From JAVXNW01 sp036645575 (lineage in GTDB: Bacteria; Bacillota; Clostridia; Christensenellales; Aristaeellaceae): a DNA stretch of 23,611 nt. The notes beneath the pieces were generated by a model, which ran no database searches, was not told where the DNA came from, and was given only the letters and a program-made list of their open reading frames with translations. The position numbers were made by a program, and so were the translations under genes. The stretch is taken from assembly GCA_036645575.1 (NCBI GenBank), contig JAVXNW010000038.1, positions 1 to 23,611 of the forward strand, given 5' to 3'. Of this stretch, positions 22,088 through 23,611 are shown piece by piece (the stretch's first letter is position 1; every line of letters begins with the position of its first letter).

Positions 22088-23526
22088 GCTCTGTCCTCCC
22101 CTCCGCTCGCCCAGGCAATGCCCGCGAGCACGAAATATACGCAGTTGGCGCAGACGCTATTGCCGAACGCCTTGTATTCGGCGGCATCCGTGCGCGGGTT
22201 GCTCAGCCAGCGAACGAGGCTGTTCCGACTGCGGGGCTTTGCGGTTCTGCCTTGCGCCTTTTGCCACGCAAGGAAAACGTCCGTCCAGTACGCGATTTCT
22301 TCGTCGGTCGGATTCTCCTTGCCAAGGTTCTCCGTCCAGCCATCCGGGTACCCTTGGAGCCTACAGCATTCAATGGGCAGGAGCCTGCGGACGATATACT
22401 TGCGCGGGGGCTTGCCTGGGGTCAGCACGGCTTGCCTGTCGTGCAACCAGTCAAGGGCGTTACGCTGCTTTTTCATGCTGATCTGGTTAAGTTGTCCGTT
22501 GCCTACGCACAGAGCGGTGTAATCGGAAATCGTCCGCTGATGATCGCCCGTCAGCGTGGGCGCGACCGTGCCGTCGCCGTTGCCGCGCGCGTCGTAGACT
22601 ACGGGGTTGACGCAGTTGAGGCTCTGCCCGCCGTTGGGTTTGGCCTGAAGCGTTCCGCTGACATCCTTACTCAGCGCGCCGTTTCGACAGTCGGCGGCAT
22701 ACGCGAGAGCGGGTCTGTCGATGGTGTTGAGCGTGTACATCGCTCGATCGTTCCAGCCCCTGCCGTTGCATCCCGCCGTTTCTGCGCGGTCGATTCCGTT
22801 GCCCTGCAAGGCGTACACCACGTCGGGCACGGTATTGCCCCCGGACGGCGCGGACTTGAGCGTCGGCGCGACCGCCTCGCTGTACCCGATGCCCCGCGCC
22901 TTTTCGCCCTGCCCGCCCATAAACAATGCTAAGAAGGGTTGACCTCGGTCAATACAGGGCGAACTGTCCGCGCGGGCGCACAGAGGAGGCGTGACGGTCG
23001 GATAGACGACGCCGTGCGAAGGGCTACCCGGATGCAGTTCGCCGTCCGCCCTCAGGCATCCAAATCCTGGCATCCAGTAGCCGATCCCGGATTCGTTCCA
23101 CACGCGATCGCTTCTTCCAGCGCTTCCCGGAGGATCGGCGGCAGCGCTTTCCCGCGCCTCTTCGCCCGGTTGATGATCCCCTGACACGCCTTCGGACTCA
23201 AATAGTACCTTTCCGGCGCATTGACCGTCAAAATCGACGACAAGGAAGATTCTGCGCCGTCTCTGGGGGACTCCGAAGTGTTGCGCGTCCAAGATGCGCC
23301 AGGCGAGGGCGTAATGATCGCCCACGATCTCTCCCGCAGGCAGCCATTTCCCGTTATCCGGCAGAGGAATAACTGCGCCGGGGTCTTTGACGCGCGCGAG
23401 GCTTTCGAGGACTTGACGGAAGTCGTCCCCGCCGGCCGAGGACAGGGCGCCCGGCACGTTTTCCCAGACGCCCCATTGGGGGTATTCTCCATTGGTCTTT
23501 TTCCTCATTTCCGAGATTATGCGCAC
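22084..23526 (-). pseudogene. C5-cytosine DNA methyltransferase, N-terminally truncated
   Basis: Phage-type Dcm protein. Present: motif VI-like WENVPGA (residues 21-27), motif VIII QRRRRIF (88-94), a long variable target-recognition region (repeated APTL and GTLQ segments), motif IX-like RLLPIECCRLQGYPDGW, and motif X-like EYKAFGNSVC near the end. Missing: motif I (FxGxG, cofactor binding) and the catalytic motif IV PCQ. Homology can be followed upstream of the GTG at 23526 through SPFFEAV (to 23544) and then meets an in-frame TAG at 23553-23551. Relatives read RSSLFYEAVRIIKEMR at this point, so roughly 120 residues are gone. A 480-residue product could be made from GTG but would have no catalytic Cys. 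Its stop overlaps the protease start. A Dcm gene directly before the protease, where portal is usual, also stands out. Confidence 0.82.
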
Positions 23527-23556
23527 CGCCTCGAAAAAGGGGCTGTGACACTAAGC

Positions 23557-23609
23557 CGAAAGAAAAACCGAGCCGCGAGCTTGCGAAAGCAAGACAAGGG
23601 GCTCGGTTT
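23557..23609 (-). terminator. Strong terminator-like stem-loop upstream of the methyltransferase fragment
   Basis: AAACCGAGCC (23565-23574) pairs with GGCTCGGTTT (23600-23609), a perfect 10-bp stem, with an inner CTTGC/GCAAG stem capped by GAAA on the plus strand. On the minus strand GGCTCGG is followed by TTTTTCTTT, a good factor-independent terminator. It ends about 10 bp before the point where methyltransferase homology stops, implying that a separate transcription unit lies to the right. Confidence 0.8.
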
Positions 23610-23611
23610 CT

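Noticed and set aside
21230..22522. 430-residue plus-strand open frame
   Set aside because: Shadow of the protease and methyltransferase genes; composition typical of antisense frames, with no recognisable domain.
23557..23609. Stem with GAAA loop considered as group II intron domain V
   Set aside because: The required AGC/CGC triad and two-base bulge spacing are not met, and the minus-strand T-run gives a simpler reading as a terminator.

Overview
This window holds most of the late (structural and lysis) half of a tailed, siphovirus-type prophage. The body is GC-rich, strong GGAGG-type ribosome sites precede most genes, and GTG and TTG starts are common. The gene types (phi13-type major tail protein, XkdX-like protein, TcdE-type holin, NlpC/GH25 lysin, and an HTH/zinc, SHOCT and serine-recombinase set) point to a GC-rich Firmicute, probably a gut Clostridia member. 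That host call is inference from gene flavour, not from a host marker.

Nearly all genes are on the minus strand, so the map reads right to left. 23.6-22.1 kb: the 3' part of a C5-cytosine methyltransferase gene, missing its catalytic N-terminus and preceded by a strong terminator. 22.1-18.1 kb: head genes, namely ClpP-like prohead protease, HK97 major capsid protein, head-fiber-like protein, gp6-like connector, head-tail adaptor, probable tail terminator and HK97 gp10-like protein. 18.1-16.8 kb: major tail protein, a terminator-like attenuator, then a tail assembly chaperone pair in a G/GT frameshift arrangement. 16.8-16.1 kb: a plus-strand RelE/HigB toxin and XRE antitoxin cassette with its own promoter and palindromic operator. 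16.1-7.1 kb: an 1839-residue tape measure protein, Dit, and a Tal/tip protein ending in an S74 chaperone domain. 7.1-3.4 kb: baseplate and fiber accessory proteins (collagen-like, kelch-like, XkdX-like, carbohydrate-binding-like). 3.3-1.2 kb: holin and a four-domain lysin. 0.9 kb to the left edge: an HTH/zinc protein, a SHOCT protein and the first 43 codons of a serine recombinase, likely the integration/excision module.

The genes form one assembly line: capsid formation, connector, tail tube, ruler, tip, fibers, lysis. Terminase and portal genes are not in the window. The parts that do not fit a plain late operon are: a cluster of three perfect DnaA boxes between two connector genes; the toxin-antitoxin cassette set antisense in the operon; a 95-codon higher-order repeat in the tape measure gene; an AT-rich 94-bp gap before tal with a perfect hairpin, a micro-ORF and an antisense promoter-like sequence; and the decapitated methyltransferase next to a terminator, which may mark the edge of an insertion and raises the question of whether this prophage is still complete.
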